The position numbers and the translations under genes are program-made. The notes beneath the pieces are model-generated. The model made no database searches. It was not told the DNA's origin and saw only the letters and a list, made by a program, of their open reading frames with translations. Below are positions 1 to 11,722 of a stretch of 64,000 bases of DNA, piece after piece (the first letter of the stretch is position 1; each line of letters opens with the position of its first letter). Origin of the DNA: Dolomedes plantarius (Eukaryota; Arthropoda; Arachnida; Araneae; Dolomedidae); NCBI GenBank assembly GCA_907164885.2, contig OU015499.1, positions 149,859,149 through 149,923,148 of the forward strand, in the 5' to 3' direction.

Positions 1-480
1 GGGGGTCGATGAATACAAGAGAGTTGAAAGAGGGGTCGATTAATACCAAAGAGGATCAATTAAACTGTCCAGGGAAAAAAATAGAATTTTCCAATAAAAA
101 TTCGAAATACGGATATGATCAACTACCGACTACCCTAGTTATAGCTTGAGTTTTGCCTTAGCCTACGCTGCTTGCAGCATCTGTAAGGGCCTGTTCACAT
201 AGGAATCCGTTGCGCAGCGTTAAGGGAAAGATGACGTTGAGACGAAAATAAACCAATCATAGGCGTTAAAAATTTCATTGCTAATCGTTTGGAGGTTTGT
301 CATTGGTTAAATATATTTCAATACTTTAACGTTCCGCAACGGACTCCTATGTGAACAAGCCCTTACTGTGTTTTCACGTATATGGCAACGGCACTAGTAT
401 TGCAAACATGTTATGAACGCGGGTGGTTCATTATACACAGACATACGTTGCACTGTTACACTCTAGTAGGGTTGTCCAAT
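1..480. repeat. Dispersed repeat, copy 1
   Basis: The stretch is the reverse complement of 22968-23290, diverged but recognisable along its length. Shared landmarks include the tracts around ctagttatagcttgag, ccgtatttcgaattttt and the GGGGTCGAT motifs. Copy 1 is interrupted by a Harbinger-type MITE at 187-362 that copy 2 lacks. No coding potential is visible. The class of the element is unknown; it continues beyond the left edge of the window. Confidence 0.7.
187..362. mobile_element. Harbinger/Tourist-like MITE, copy 1
   Basis: The element starts GGGCCTGTTCACATAGGA and ends with the inverted sequence. It is flanked by TAA (184-186) and TTA (363-365), matching the 3-bp TWA duplication of PIF/Harbinger elements apart from one base. 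Long inverted termini flank a short unique core. Related copies lie at 2963-3148, 20950-21135 and, degraded, near 35370-35523. It is non-coding and would need a transposase supplied from elsewhere. Confidence 0.8.
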
Positions 481-682
481 ATAATTTATGTCATATTTTC
501 CAATATAATTTGTCATATTTTCAACGATAATTGTGTATTTTATGTAATATGATACGTACGGTTTAAGAACTATAGGCAAATTTCCATCTATCCATAATTT
601 TGCTATTATTTTTTAAGATTTTAATAACGGTGAAGAATATCTCCTTTTACTGTCAATGTTATTGGGTGGATTTTATAAAAGA

Positions 683-2058
683 CTAGCTTTATATACCCGG
701 CGTTGCACGGGTGAACCCTTAATAAAGCTTACTTGTATGATATGTATATTTGTATTTTATGACAATCTATACCCCTCTCCACTGGTCATCATCCCATCAG
801 CATATTATAATAACCCCCCCCCCCCATGCTAATGTCAGCATTAAAATGTTTCTTTCAATTTTGATAACCCACTGGATCCCGGCCCTTCGAGGAGTTTGAG
901 GGCTTCCCCGTAAACTCTTGTGAAAATCGCCGGTTTCATAAACAAAGAATTACCTGACGTTGCCCAGGATAATAAAAATGAATGGAGTTAACCTGAGCTC
1001 TAGATGTATACGTACTAACAACCGAAATATATACAATTCTCACACACACACACACACACCTTTCCACACTTCATTTAATTACGGTTGATCTCTCTCTTTT
1101 CTCCTACCACCAATTTGGTGTTCAAAATGGTGATATATAGGAAATATAAATTATTGGATTGTTTCTAGCAATTTTTTTCAAAATCTAAAGCGAATGTCGA
1201 AAAATCGTGACATTGATCGTGTTTGTTACATTTAATCGTGTTTCTTACATTTTAAATCAAGAATCTTATGAATATCTGTTTCCTTCTTTGAGATATGACG
1301 GAATATGTAAAAAACACGTTTAGCCCCCCCTAACCCCCTTGGGGTCCGAATTTTGAAAAATCCTTAAATTGGTTTTTAGGTATACATATTCCTTACATTT
1401 TAAAGCAAGAATCTTATGGATATCTGTTTCTTTCTTTGACATATGAGGTAATATGTAAAAAATACGTTTTGCCCCCTCCCCCCCCCCAATGGGGCCGAAT
1501 TTTTAAACTCCTGAAATTAGATTTAAGGTATTCGTGTTCCTTACATTTTAAAGCAAGAATCTTATGGATATCTGTTTCTTTCTTTGAGATATGAAGGAAT
1601 ACGTGAAAAACACGTTAAGCCCCCCTCCCCGTCCCCTGGGGCCAAATTTTAAAAATCCTGAAATTAGATTTAAGGTATTCGTGTTCCTTACATTTTAAAG
1701 CAAGAAACTTATGGATATCTGTTTCTTTCTTTCAGATATGAAGGAATACGTGAAAAACACGTTAAGCCCCCCTCCCCGTTCCTGGGGCCAAATTTTAAAA
1801 AATCGTGAAATTGGATTTAAGGTGTTCGTGTTCCTTACATTTTAAAGTAAGAATCTTATGGACATCAATTTCCTTCTTTGAGATACGAAAGAATATGTAA
1901 AAAACACGTTTTGCCCCCCCCCTCCCCCCCTTGGGGGTCGATTTTTGAAAAATCGCTTCTTAAATGACGCCTTCAGCACAAAAGTAATAAGCTCTTAAAA
2001 TTTGATATCTGTATCTCCAATAGTTTTTGCTGTGTGTTGATTCCTTTATATATATAGA
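683..2058 (-). mobile_element. Non-autonomous Helitron with internal array
   Basis: The minus-strand 3' end is CTAG (683-686 on the plus strand) followed inward by the hairpin CCCGGCGTTGCACGGG, the usual Helitron terminal hairpin plus CTRR end. The 5' end is taken as the TC opposite 2057-2058, reading TCTATATATATAAAGG, like other Helitron starts in this window. No Rep/helicase coding remains. Most of the body is a tandem array (1240-1980). Sequence to about 2345 repeats part of the tail and may be a second, partial copy. Confidence 0.6.
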
Positions 2059-2345
2059 TAAAACACGTAAGAACACGTTTAGCCCCCCTCTCCCCCTTGG
2101 GAGACGAATTTTGAAAAATCCTGAAATTTGTTTTTAGGTATTCATGTTTCTTACATTTTAAAGCAAGAATCTTATGGATATCGATTTTCTTCTTTGAGAT
2201 ATAAAAGAATATGTAAAAAACACGTTTTGCCCCCCTCCCCCCCCTTTGGGGTCGATTTTTGAAAAATCGCTTCTTAAATGACGCCTTCAGCACAAAAATA
2301 ATAAGCTCCTAAAATTTGATATCTGTATCTCCAATAGTTTTTGCT
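1240..2345. repeat. Tandem array, about 147-bp period
   Basis: The anchor ccttacattttaaa recurs near 1244, 1391, 1539, 1686, 1833 and 2149, giving a period of 147-148 bp. Each unit carries a C-rich tract, then ggggtc, then a poly-A/T section. The module at 1960-2050 (aatgacgccttcagcacaaa) is repeated at 2275-2360. The array lies in the Helitron body. No frame is kept between units, so it is not coding. Confidence 0.75.
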
Positions 2346-2611
2346 GGGCGTTGATACGTGTATGTATATATATATAAGTCAGGACTTCTTCCTTTATAGA
2401 TATAGATGGAAACTATAAATTCTTTCGTTAGGTTGTTTTGCAGGTCTCCTTATTGATTAATATTAAAAATGCAAAAAATGATTTAATGTTTTTGTTAAAT
2501 ACTTAATCTGGGAGTCTATAAGGAGGCAAATATTCTATGAAGGGGTCGACGGGATTAAAAAGTTTAGGGACCCCTGGTTATGCGAACGTTTAGAGTGTTT
2601 TGAGTGCGTCT

Positions 2612-2817
2612 TATGTTCCCCATTCTTTGGCATTTAATTATAAATATATCTGAATGTTATCGACATTTTATATCTTGTCATAAAACTGAGAATTATTATT
2701 TTGAATTTGGAAAAAAAAAGTTCATTACAAAAAGAATAATCAAGGTTGAAAGAGACGTTGCACTTTGTGCCACGTGCGCCTGCTGGTGTTCCAATAATTG
2801 GCGCGCCCGCTGAAGGG
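2612..2817 (+). mobile_element. piggyBac-like MITE, 3' fragment
   Basis: The right end reads GCGCGCCCGCTGAAGGG followed by TTAA (2818-2821). The body matches 49330-49542, 27470-27658 and 22790-22962. The left half, present in the complete copy at 48953-49542, is missing. TTAA plus a terminus beginning CCC on the opposite strand is the piggyBac signature. It is non-coding. Confidence 0.6.
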
Positions 2818-2962
2818 TTAAAAATGCTATAATAGAATGCTTAATTATAGAGTTCATATATAATTTCTTGCTGTACGACAGCTGAGGCTGATACAGGGGT
2901 GCGGCCCACCAAGCTTTTATGTGCGTCCCGAAACACTCGCACTTGTTATTGTGCAGGTGTTA

Positions 2963-3148
2963 GGGCCTGTTCACATAGGAGTCCATGCCGTAGCGTTAAG
3001 GAAAAGATGACGTTAAGACGAAAATAAACCAATCATAGGCGTTAAAAATTTCATTGCTAATCGTTTGGAGGCCTGTGATTGGTTTATTTTCGTCTCAACG
3101 TCATCTTTTCCTTAACGCAACGCAACGGACTCCGATGTGAACAGGCCC
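2963..3148. mobile_element. Harbinger/Tourist-like MITE, copy 2
   Basis: It carries GGGCCTGTTCACATAGGA termini in inverted orientation with a perfect TTA duplication (2960-2962 and 3149-3151). The inverted repeats are roughly 70-80 bp and include gacgaaaataaaccaat. The perfect TWA duplication makes the Harbinger assignment firmer here than for copy 1. Confidence 0.85.
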
Positions 3149-3152
3149 TTAA

Positions 3153-3961
3153 CGTAATTTTGGAAATGAGTGCCTGAAGTATGCAGAACTATACAAAAAT
3201 GCGCCACTTGCTGCTTGCGTTGTTCGCTACAACGCATCTTTGTGAATCATCCATGCAATTTTGGAAATGAGTGCCAGAAATAAGCAGAACTATACAAAAA
3301 TGCGCCACTTGCTGCTTGCGTTGTTCGCTACAACGCATCTTTGTGAATCATCCATGCAATTTTGGAAATGAGTGCCAGAAATAAGCAGAACTATACAAAA
3401 ATGCGCCACTTGCTGCTTGCGTTGTTCGCTACAACGCATCTTTGTGAATCATCCATGCAATTTTGGAAATGAGTGCCAGAAATAAGCAGAACTATACAAA
3501 AATGCGCCACTTGCTGCTTGCGTTGTTCGCTACAACGCATCTTTGTGAATCATCCATGCAATTTTGGAAATGAGTGCCAGAAATAAGCAGAACTATACAA
3601 AAATGCGCCACTTGCTGCTTGCGTTGTTCGCTACAACGCATCTTTGTGAATCATCCATGCAATTTTGGAAATGAGTGCCAGAAATAAGCAGAACTATACA
3701 AAAATGCGCCACTTGCTGCTTGCGTTGTTCGCTACAACGCATCTTTGTGAATCATCCATGCAATTTTGGAAATGAGTGCCAGAAATAAGCAGAACTATAC
3801 AAAAATGCGCCACTTGCTGCTTGCGTTGTTCGCTACAACGCATCTTTGTGAATCATCCATGCAATTTTGGAAATGAGTGCCAGAAATAAGCAGAACTATA
3901 CAAAAATGCGCCACTTTCTGCTTGCGTTGTTCGCTACAACGCATCTTTGTGAATCATCCAA
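3153..3961. repeat. 101-bp tandem satellite, 8 near-identical units
   Basis: The landmark ccatgcaa recurs at 3251, 3352, 3453, 3554, 3655, 3756 and 3857, exactly 101 bp apart. The first unit differs at a few positions; the last ends in attccaaac and has one base change (ctttctg). Each unit holds a short stem-loop, tgcgttg-ttcgcta-caacgca. The near identity implies recent amplification or homogenisation. The period is not a multiple of three and the frames are closed, so it does not encode protein repeats. Confidence 0.95.
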
Positions 3962-4320
3962 TTCCAAACTGAATGAATTATACGAAGAACGTATACAGGG
4001 TCCCACTAAATTTCTAGGCGGTGACAGCTTGGGCCATAAAGTTGGTGTCTAGGTATGGTAAAAAGGCTATGCGCTACCCGATGAGACAACTTACAACGCC
4101 ATCAGTCAGCAAATTTTGGAATTGGCATTTTTATCTCAAAAACGGTACGAGATACGGGGAAAAAGTCAATTGCAAAGTTGTTCAGCATCGTCGATTTAGT
4201 AAGAAAAGATAACCTTGCGCACATTAATACTCAAAATAGAATGTAAGAAATGAACATTTATTTAGTCGTGATTTTCAACACTGGCGTCGTGAAACGCGAG
4301 CGAAGCTCGAAAAGACCACC

Positions 4321-7279
4321 TTAAGCCGGCCACTCACGTAGACTTCCGTCATCTGGGACGACGGACTTTTGGTATCTGCGGCACCAAAAGTCGGTGGGGT
4401 GTCTTGGTGAGACGTCAGATGACAAAAATTTGGTGTCTGGAATCTCAGACCAGACCGAATTCCTGGCGCCAAAAGTCTCCGTGAGTGGGGTCCTGGACGC
4501 GAGATACCAGACGCCTCAAGGTTCGCCGGCTTTAGTTTCTATTAGTTTACTGCTTGTTTTCGAACAAAATGGAAGTTAAAAAAGTATTCTTTAATCCCGA
4601 ATTTTTAATACCGTTCATTGAACTGTATAGAAAATTACCGTGCCTATGGAAGGTTAAATCAGAAGATTATTCCAATAATATTTCCAATTATATTTATATC
4701 TTTTGGATATGTTAAATTCTTGAAATATTTAAAATTTTGTTTTTTAATACTAAATTTTTGATTCCGCTAATAAATTTTCCGAACATTTACAAAAGTATTA
4801 CAAAAAAAAGTATTTACATACTTTTTTTTTTTCCTTTAGTGCACGGGGAAGGTTACCAGATAAGTTACCTTAAGGATTTATAAAAATTTTGTTGAATAAA
4901 TTTTTAAACGGCAAAATAAAAGTTTAATATTTTGGTGTAACTTTTGCTTCGGGGAAACGTTTTCAGAATTTTAACTCTAAAAAAAATGGAAATCTGTACA
5001 AATTTTCATAGAGACACCTAGCGAGGAGTTTCAGGTTTTAATTTTTTATTCCAAAATATTAAGAAAATAAAAATGGGCCTTATTTGAAGATTTTGAACCC
5101 ACTCGGAAATTTTAAAATAAGCTCAAACTTCCTACCAAAAGAGTGAAACTATTTTTAGTGGTTTATAAAACTGGGGTATATTATTTTTTGTATTTTACAT
5201 AAAAACAAGAATTCGTATAATCCTAATAATAGCACAGATCTATCTCTCTGCCTGGAACGCTTTTTCCTTTTTGATGCCATATTCAAATATACTGTGATTA
5301 TTGCGTTTTAAAAATAAAATAAATTGAAATTAAGCTTTAATAGACAAAATAATGTAGAAGAAAATATTCAAATTAAATCCAATAGAACATACTAAAGAAT
5401 ATAGCACAGTTTGAGAAACATATCTTTTACTGTATTTTAATATTTTTTTGGATAATGTCCAATCGTCTGCCGCATTAGCAAGAAATTTTTTTTTTGTCTA
5501 TTTCGTTGTTATGCACATGACGATAAATTAATTTAAAGTACCACAAAAAGAAATCACGTGATCAGCATTTAATAAATTAAATTCTATAAATTAATCTTTA
5601 TAAATTCACCAAAAATCAGAAAATGGAGTTAAAAATCCGAAAAAGATTTCATTTTAAAGGAATTTTTATGATCTTTCTCGTGATATAAATTTTATAACCC
5701 TCAAATTATTATTTTAAATGCAAACTAAAAAAAAGTTATTAAAACAGATTAAAAATTTAATTTAAAAAAATCTAAGAAGAATTTTTCAAAAATCTTTCTT
5801 AGTGAACCCCTACACTATGAGAAGAATCGCCATGCAAAATTTCAGCCCTTTAGGTCCAGCGGTTTGGTCTGTGCGTTATATGTCAGTCAGTCAGTTACGG
5901 AACTGTTATATATATATATATAGATTATACTTTCCTCTCGATCAAAATATATAAAAATATTTTTCAACTTGTAACATTTTGCATACCGAACACCTCAATG
6001 GTTTATATTTGGCGCGGGTTCATTTATGAACTAAAATTATGAAACAACTAAGTTAAATTTTTCCACCGTAGTTAATGTATTAATCATTTAGCGTAATAAA
6101 TTTAGGAAAGTGATGCTATTATGTTGTGTTCAGATTTTATTTAAATTTTAAAAAAATTGCATCTTAAATGGATCATAATAGTGCTGATATTGCATAATTT
6201 TAATTAATTAAAAATGTGTATAATTTAATAAAAAAAGTAGAGAAGCTATTATAAGTATACAAATAATATTGACTTTGCAGATGTAAATTGATAAAAATTA
6301 AAATTAACACGTCATTTTGACGGGCTAACCACTAGTAATTTAAGAAATATCGAAAAACTAATAACATTTCAACTGGCTTTACAAATGGTTTAGGGATCTT
6401 AAAAGTATTTCTTTACAGATATTGGAGACACATTAATTAGCAGTTTCGAGTGTCTGAATTCGATACTTTTCACAACATATTTCAAAATCACATACATAAA
6501 GTAACGAAATAATTGCGCTTTAAAACTTAAAGGAAAGGAGTAAAACCACTTTTAGTGGTTTATAAAATCAGGGCATGTAATTTAAAAGAAAATCACAGAC
6601 AACTTTTTTTTCTTTGTGGAGGGGAGAAAATGTTTATGCCTAAAACGCACTATTGCATTAATATCACTTACTTGAAATTTAAAGAGAACGCTAAATAATT
6701 CAACATAGTTCCTTACGACCAAATTCGAATTCTAATTTTGAATTTAAAGAATCTATGTTTTTTTTAGTTTTTTTAGCTTTAATATGATTTATTGTGTGTA
6801 TACTTAAAGCGAAGAGTATGGATACTTGAATTTATATCGGCAAATAAATAACCATTTAAACTGGATTTAAAAAGATTAGAAAATTTTAAGAAACTTACTA
6901 CAAATATCGAAAACATATGTTTATGAGTAAGTTTGAGCCTCTGAATTCGATACTTTACACTATTTCACGTTCATAACGTGTATTGAAAGTTACGAAATAA
7001 TTGTGCTCTTATAAACAAATTAAAGGAGGAAAACAATAACGATATTGAGTGAATTATAAAACGACAAAAAATGCCGCTAATTTTTTGCGAGAGAGCACAG
7101 TGAGCGAAATTACACCACGACAGACCTACATGAATTGAGCTAAATCGGACATAACGAGTGTGCGAAGGCAGGTGGCCTTGGACACCGAGAGTCCCCGTGA
7201 GTGGCCGATGTCAGGCGTTCGAGGGGCGAAAACTCCCGGCGTCCCAGATGATAGAAGTCTACGTGAGTGGCCGGCTTAA
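4321..7279. mobile_element. Unclassified TIR element with GC-rich ends
   Basis: The left end TTAAGCCGGCCACTCACGTA is matched inversely by the right end TACGTGAGTGGCCGGCTTAA. The similarity extends about 40 bp inward (gtcatctgggacg). Sub-terminal sequence has repeats of AAAAGTCTCCGTGAGTGGGG. The interior is AT-rich and non-coding and includes a truncated Helitron and a local duplication (about 6400-6545 against 6900-7030). TTAA at both edges hints at a TTAA-targeting family but the termini are not typical piggyBac. Confidence 0.5.
5200..5926 (-). mobile_element. Helitron, 3'-truncated minus-strand copy
   Basis: The tail cgccatgcaaaatttcagcc, then a (gtca)n tract, then ttacggaactgttatatata is the inverted 5' end of the family seen complete at 12239-12961. 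The AT-rich body (aaatcacgtgatcagcattt) matches too. The CTAG/hairpin 3' end is not found, so this copy is truncated or merged with its host element. It is non-coding. Confidence 0.6.
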
Positions 7280-7286
7280 TAAGGCC

Positions 7287-7472
7287 CTAAAGCCGGCCAC
7301 TCACGTAGACTTCTGTCATCTGGGACGACGGACTTTTGGTATCTGGGGCTCCAAAAGTCTCCGTCAGTGGGGTGTCTTGGTGAGACGGGAGATAACAAAA
7401 ATCTGGTGTCTGGAATCTCAGTCCAGACCCAATTCCTGGCGCCAAAAGTCTCCGTGAGTGGGGTCCTTAACG
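7287..7472. repeat. Extra copy of the GC-rich terminal module
   Basis: This is a direct copy of 4325-4510 (aagccggccactcacgtaga through aaaagtctccgtgagtgggg). It lies seven bases outside the right end of the 4321-7279 element and points the opposite way from that end. The head-to-head pair forms a GC-rich quasi-palindrome around 7265-7305. It may be the edge of a second copy. Confidence 0.7.
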
Positions 7473-8615
7473 GACTAAATAATCCATCCAGAGTGCAAAT
7501 GTGTATAGAGGCTAATGGAGAGCATTTTCAGCAACATAAATAAAGGATCCTGAAGATGGGGAAGTGTCTCAGTTTCTTTCTTCCACTCTTTATGACATGG
7601 CAATATTCGAAATCGTGACCAAACAAATGTTCATTTTCTACATTCTGCTTTAAGTATTAATGTGCGCAAGGTGTTTTATCTTACTAAATCCATGATGCTG
7701 AACAACTTTGTATCTTGTACCGTTTGTGAGATAAAAACGCTCATTTCAAAATTTGCCGATAGATGGCGTTGTAAGTTGTATCATCGAGTAGCGCATAGCC
7801 TTTTTACTGTACCTAGACACCATCTTTATGGCCTAAGCTATCACCGTTTAGAAGTTAAGGGGGGTGTAACGGATATAGGTGTGAACCCTGTATAAAAATT
7901 GGGCAACCTTTATTCATAATCGTGTTCTAGAGATTCATTCTAGAGATTCGTGACCTAGAGATTCGACCTCCAATGCAATGTGCCTCGAATGCAATGTAGC
8001 ACCATATCTCAGGTTCTTTTAACACCGCCGATTTACTATCTAGAGGATGTTCTGCAGAACATTTAGTTGGACGAAAATGGTGGTAACGTTTAATTCAAAT
8101 TGTAAAACAAATCTTAAGAAAAATATTGGGTCATGCTTATCTTGATTACGAGGGATTACTTACTGTATTGTGCGACTGTGAGAGAGTTGTTAATTCCAGA
8201 CCTCTTACATATGTATCAGAGGACATTGATGATGACTTTCCTATAACCCCTGAAAAATTCTTGCACGAAACTCCGCAGTCAGGTGCACCAGATATTGATA
8301 ATGTGGATAAAGCGAAATTGAGTAAAAGAACAAAGTATTTGCGAAGACTAAGAGAAACATTAAGAATTAGATTCCGTTCAGAGTATTTAGGGCAGTTACG
8401 GCAGCATTCCTTAAAATGCTATAAGAACAAACCACTTAAGGTGGGATAAATTGTCCTGCTTGAAGATACACTGAAGTGCCACTGAATTAGGGATAGCAAA
8501 GCCTATGCAAATTGTGTAGCGCTGTGCATCATGTATGCGCAAGTGAGGGAGCTGTGGTAACTGCATTTATAGCGCGTACTGTGGTTGTTCTGAATTAGTT
8601 TTTGGAATTGCCAGT

Positions 8616-9218
8616 ATGGGTAAACTGCCTGATTTAGACGCCTTCGATCGCGGACAAATCGTAGGTGCGCGACGCATGGGCCATTCATTTTCCGAAATCG
8701 TCAGACAGCTAGGATTTTCAAGGTCGACAGTGTCAAGAGTATACGAAGAATACATGGATGGTGGAAAAAAAACTAGCGATCGGACAAACTGCAAAGGATA
8801 ATTAGCCTTGACAGTGCGTGGTGAGAGACGGCTCAGGCGTATTGTACGTAGCCAGCGAAGCCAAACATTAGCTCAAATTACCACCCAGTTTAATGACGGT
8901 GCCAGTCGTACAGTCAGTAAACGGACTGTGCAACGCTCGCTTCACCGTATGGGTTTCGGGAGCCGTCGACCTACGAGAGTACCATTGCTTTATACTCGCC
9001 ATCGGGCTGCACGTCTTGCCTGGGCAAGAGAGCACAGAGACTGGAGTGTAGAGGACTGGAAACGAGTAGCAGGGAGTGATGAGTCTCGATTCCGACTACT
9101 TAACGCCGACGGGAGGCTGAGAATATGCCCGTAGAACGTTTCCAGAAACTTGTTGAATCTATGCCTCGTCGTGTGGCAGCCGTTATCAAGGCCAGAGGAG
9201 GCCCAACTCGTTACTAGG
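8616..9218 (+). pseudogene. Tc1-like transposase, internally deleted
   Basis: The N-terminal paired-like helix-turn-helix (GHSFSEIVRQLGFSRSTV) is followed by a stop at the KG-stop-LALTV junction. Reading then resumes through the second HTH to the first catalytic aspartate (SDESRF). At about 9127 the sequence jumps straight to the C-terminal MPRRVAAVIKARGG motif, deleting the second Asp and the Glu. The product could not be catalytic. Its own right TIR follows at 9223-9249. Confidence 0.85.
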
Positions 9219-9251
9219 TAAGTATCCCTAATTCAGTGGCAATTCAGTGTA

Positions 9252-9548
9252 TCTAGGATTTTTTAAAATTTAAACTAATTTTTGGCTTTAAATTACTAAT
9301 TTTCTTATGATCACTCAACACATAAGATGTTGGTAGACCGCCGCCTATAATTAAAATTACAGGTCACCTGTAGTAATGAAAAGTTTGGCCACCATTCGTT
9401 CATTCATTCATTCATTCATTCATTCATTCATATAAATATAGACACATACACACACATATATATTCCCCTAATAGTTGCCGTGTTCTGTTTATGTATCTGT
9501 CATGTAACGCTTCCGAAGCGACCGCTTCATAAATATATCAGCCTATGG
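9252..9548. other. Unassigned spacer inside the Tc1 insertion
   Basis: This spacer between the two Tc1 pieces has no resemblance to the transposon. It contains an (ATTC)n microsatellite at about 9393-9430 and a short CA/TA run at 9440-9465. No gene is seen. Confidence 0.6.
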
Positions 9549-10161
9549 CATCGAGAGGACTGGAAACGAGTAGCATGGAGTGATGAGTCTCGATGCCGAC
9601 TACTTAACGCCGACGGGAGGCTGAGAATATGGTGTCAGGCTCATGAAGCCATGGATCCTGCATGCCTGGCTGGAACTGTACAAGGGCATGGTGGCTCAAT
9701 CATGGTCTGGGGTGTTTTTTCGTGGCACAGTTTGGGATCTTTGGTGCGTGTACCAACCTCCCTCAATGCAATTCGGTACGTAGAATTGCTGGGTGATCAC
9801 CTCCATCCGTTTATGCTGTTCTGTTATCCGCACGGTAATGGAGTTTTCCAGCAAAGACAACAGTACCTCTCACAAGTCCCGGTTGGCTACTGGCTGGTTG
9901 GATGAGCATTCCTCTGACTTCTCTGTCATGAATTGGCCACCTAGAAGCCCAGACTTAAATCCTATTGAGCATCTTTGGGATGTTTTGGAACAAGGCGTGA
10001 AAGGCCATCACACAGCACGAAAGAACCTTGCTGAATTATGGACAGCTTTAGCCAATATTTGGCAAGCCATTCCCGTGGAACGTTTCCAGAAACTTGTTGA
10101 ATCTATGCCTCGTCGTGTGGCAGCCGTTATCAAGGCCAGAGGAGGCCCAACTCGTTACTAG
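9549..10161 (+). pseudogene. Tc1-like transposase, 5'-truncated
   Basis: It starts inside the domain at EDWKRVAWSDES (first catalytic Asp) and keeps GGSIMVWGVFSW, the second Asp (KDNSTSH), SPDLNPIEHLW with the catalytic Glu, and the C-terminal MPRRVAAVIKARGG. A frameshift lies just before the second Asp near 9850. The N-terminal DNA-binding half is missing, so it is non-functional. The C-terminus is almost identical to the deleted copy upstream, which indicates a recent common source. Confidence 0.85.
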
Positions 10162-10428
10162 GTAGGTATCCCTAATTCAGTGGCACTTCAGTGTACTAAT
10201 AAAAAACGCTCTTTTTGGAACCTGGCTCGTGTTTTAAAAGTTATACCTGGTCGAGATGGCCAAATAAGACTTGCTCTTATAAAAACTAATAATTCTGAGC
10301 TATTACGACCAGTTCAAAGATTTTTCGGATTAGAACTGGAAAATGCAATAACAGAGGATAATGATGAGCCTACGCCTTTAACAACTAGTAGTGGCAGAAT
10401 TGTTAAAACTAAGGTAATTTTGTCTTGA

Positions 10429-11290
10429 GACTATTTTATTTCAAAATTCACTTTACTCAGTTTCACTTCTCTTTATTATGTGTTCAAATGTATTTTATTT
10501 GTATAAGTACTACAAGTTATAAATATCTAATTCTGTGTATGTTTATTTTGAGTGTTTAGTTACCCACTCAAAACGTTGGAGTGTATGCGGCAGAAGAAGA
10601 GATCACGTCATACGCAATGCGCATTCGGCTTGCGCATAAGCAAATGTAAGTCAGCTATGCTACTATAAGATCTGTACAGCTACATGGCCTTGTAGTGAAA
10701 CATTTAAAAATTTTATATAATAAAACAAAAACCTATTTACTATCCTTAAACTTTCTTCTAGCTATATTAATTTTGTCTCAGAGCAAATCCTTTGGCTTTT
10801 CTCATTTTCGTAGTTCTTGAACTCACGTATTCTGAACCTTATCTCTCTATCCAATCACTTTTCTTTATTCTCTCTCAACTTGCCAATTGAAATCCAGCGT
10901 ACAGACAGCCATTGACTCCACCCCCACCAGCTAAACATCTCGAGGATCCAAGAGACATCCAATCAGAACTGCTCTTTTCACCCTCCATAGTTCTGACCAG
11001 AAGTCTCACTGCTTCGCTTTTTGTGTTGCATTTTCTTGAACATTTGACGACACTCTACGAACTTTCATTCTCTTTTCTGTGGAAATTCTGCTCTTCGATA
11101 TTATTATGAAATATCTGTGTTTGAAGGCGCTGGCCTAGGCAACACAGTTAGCCATTTGACCCTATGGTCCTATGGTCCTATGGCCTTGTAGTGTGTGCTC
11201 GGCCCTCGCCTGTAACGTATAAAGAAAGTTTGCTGTTGTGTTTGACTACCGGATGGATTTCTTTCCCGAACCGATATATATTTAAGTACG
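10429..11290. other. BEL/Pao 3' flank, possible LTR; otherwise empty
   Basis: After the integrase stop comes AT-rich sequence with a purine-rich junction near 10575-10582 (TTGGAG then TGTATGCGG) that could be a polypurine tract and LTR start. An AATAAA lies near 10723. No second LTR is present to confirm this, so the LTR call is inference. 10900-11290 shows nothing recognisable. Confidence 0.25.

Positions 11291-11722
<432 letters not shown>

Larger units (their letters stand above)
3985..7862. repeat. Region bounded by a ~270-bp inverted repeat
   Basis: 3990-4285 is the diverged reverse complement of 7590-7862; for example tagcgcatagccttttta and ttaatgtgcgcaaggt in the right arm are matched inversely in the left arm. 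The arms enclose the 4321-7279 element and a stray copy of its terminus. This could be an old foldback element or two inverted copies of one repeat. No open reading frame accounts for it. Confidence 0.65.
8469..10193 (+). mobile_element. Tc1-like element, nested or rearranged double copy
   Basis: The ends CACTGAAGTGCC and GGCACTTCAGTG are inverted and flanked by TA (8467-8468, 10194-10195). Inside lie an internally deleted copy with its own right TIR (ending 9249, then TA), about 300 bp of unrelated sequence with (ATTC)n, and a 5'-truncated copy running to the outer right TIR. Catalytic spacing in the second copy, from the D of KDN to the E of NPIE, is 36 residues, as in DD36E-type Tc1 elements. 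Confidence 0.85.
8068..10428 (+). pseudogene. BEL/Pao retrotransposon integrase C-terminus, split
   Basis: The first part (8068-8468) reads RRx-like integrase text with CDCERVVNSRPLTYVSED, typical of the end of the BEL/Pao integrase core. It is followed by a DUF5641-type tail (KLSKRTKYLRRLRE). The second part (10194-10428) continues the tail with RSFWNLARVLKVIPGRDG and a conserved LRPVQRFF block, ending in a stop. A Tc1-like element at 8469-10193 separates them exactly at a TA; removing it and one TA gives a continuous frame. There are also stops just before the core (8090s) and at 8447. Gag, protease and RT are absent. Confidence 0.85.

Noticed and set aside
3153..3961. CRISPR-like array
   Set aside because: Units are 101 bp head to tail with no unique spacers, in a eukaryotic context; it is a satellite.
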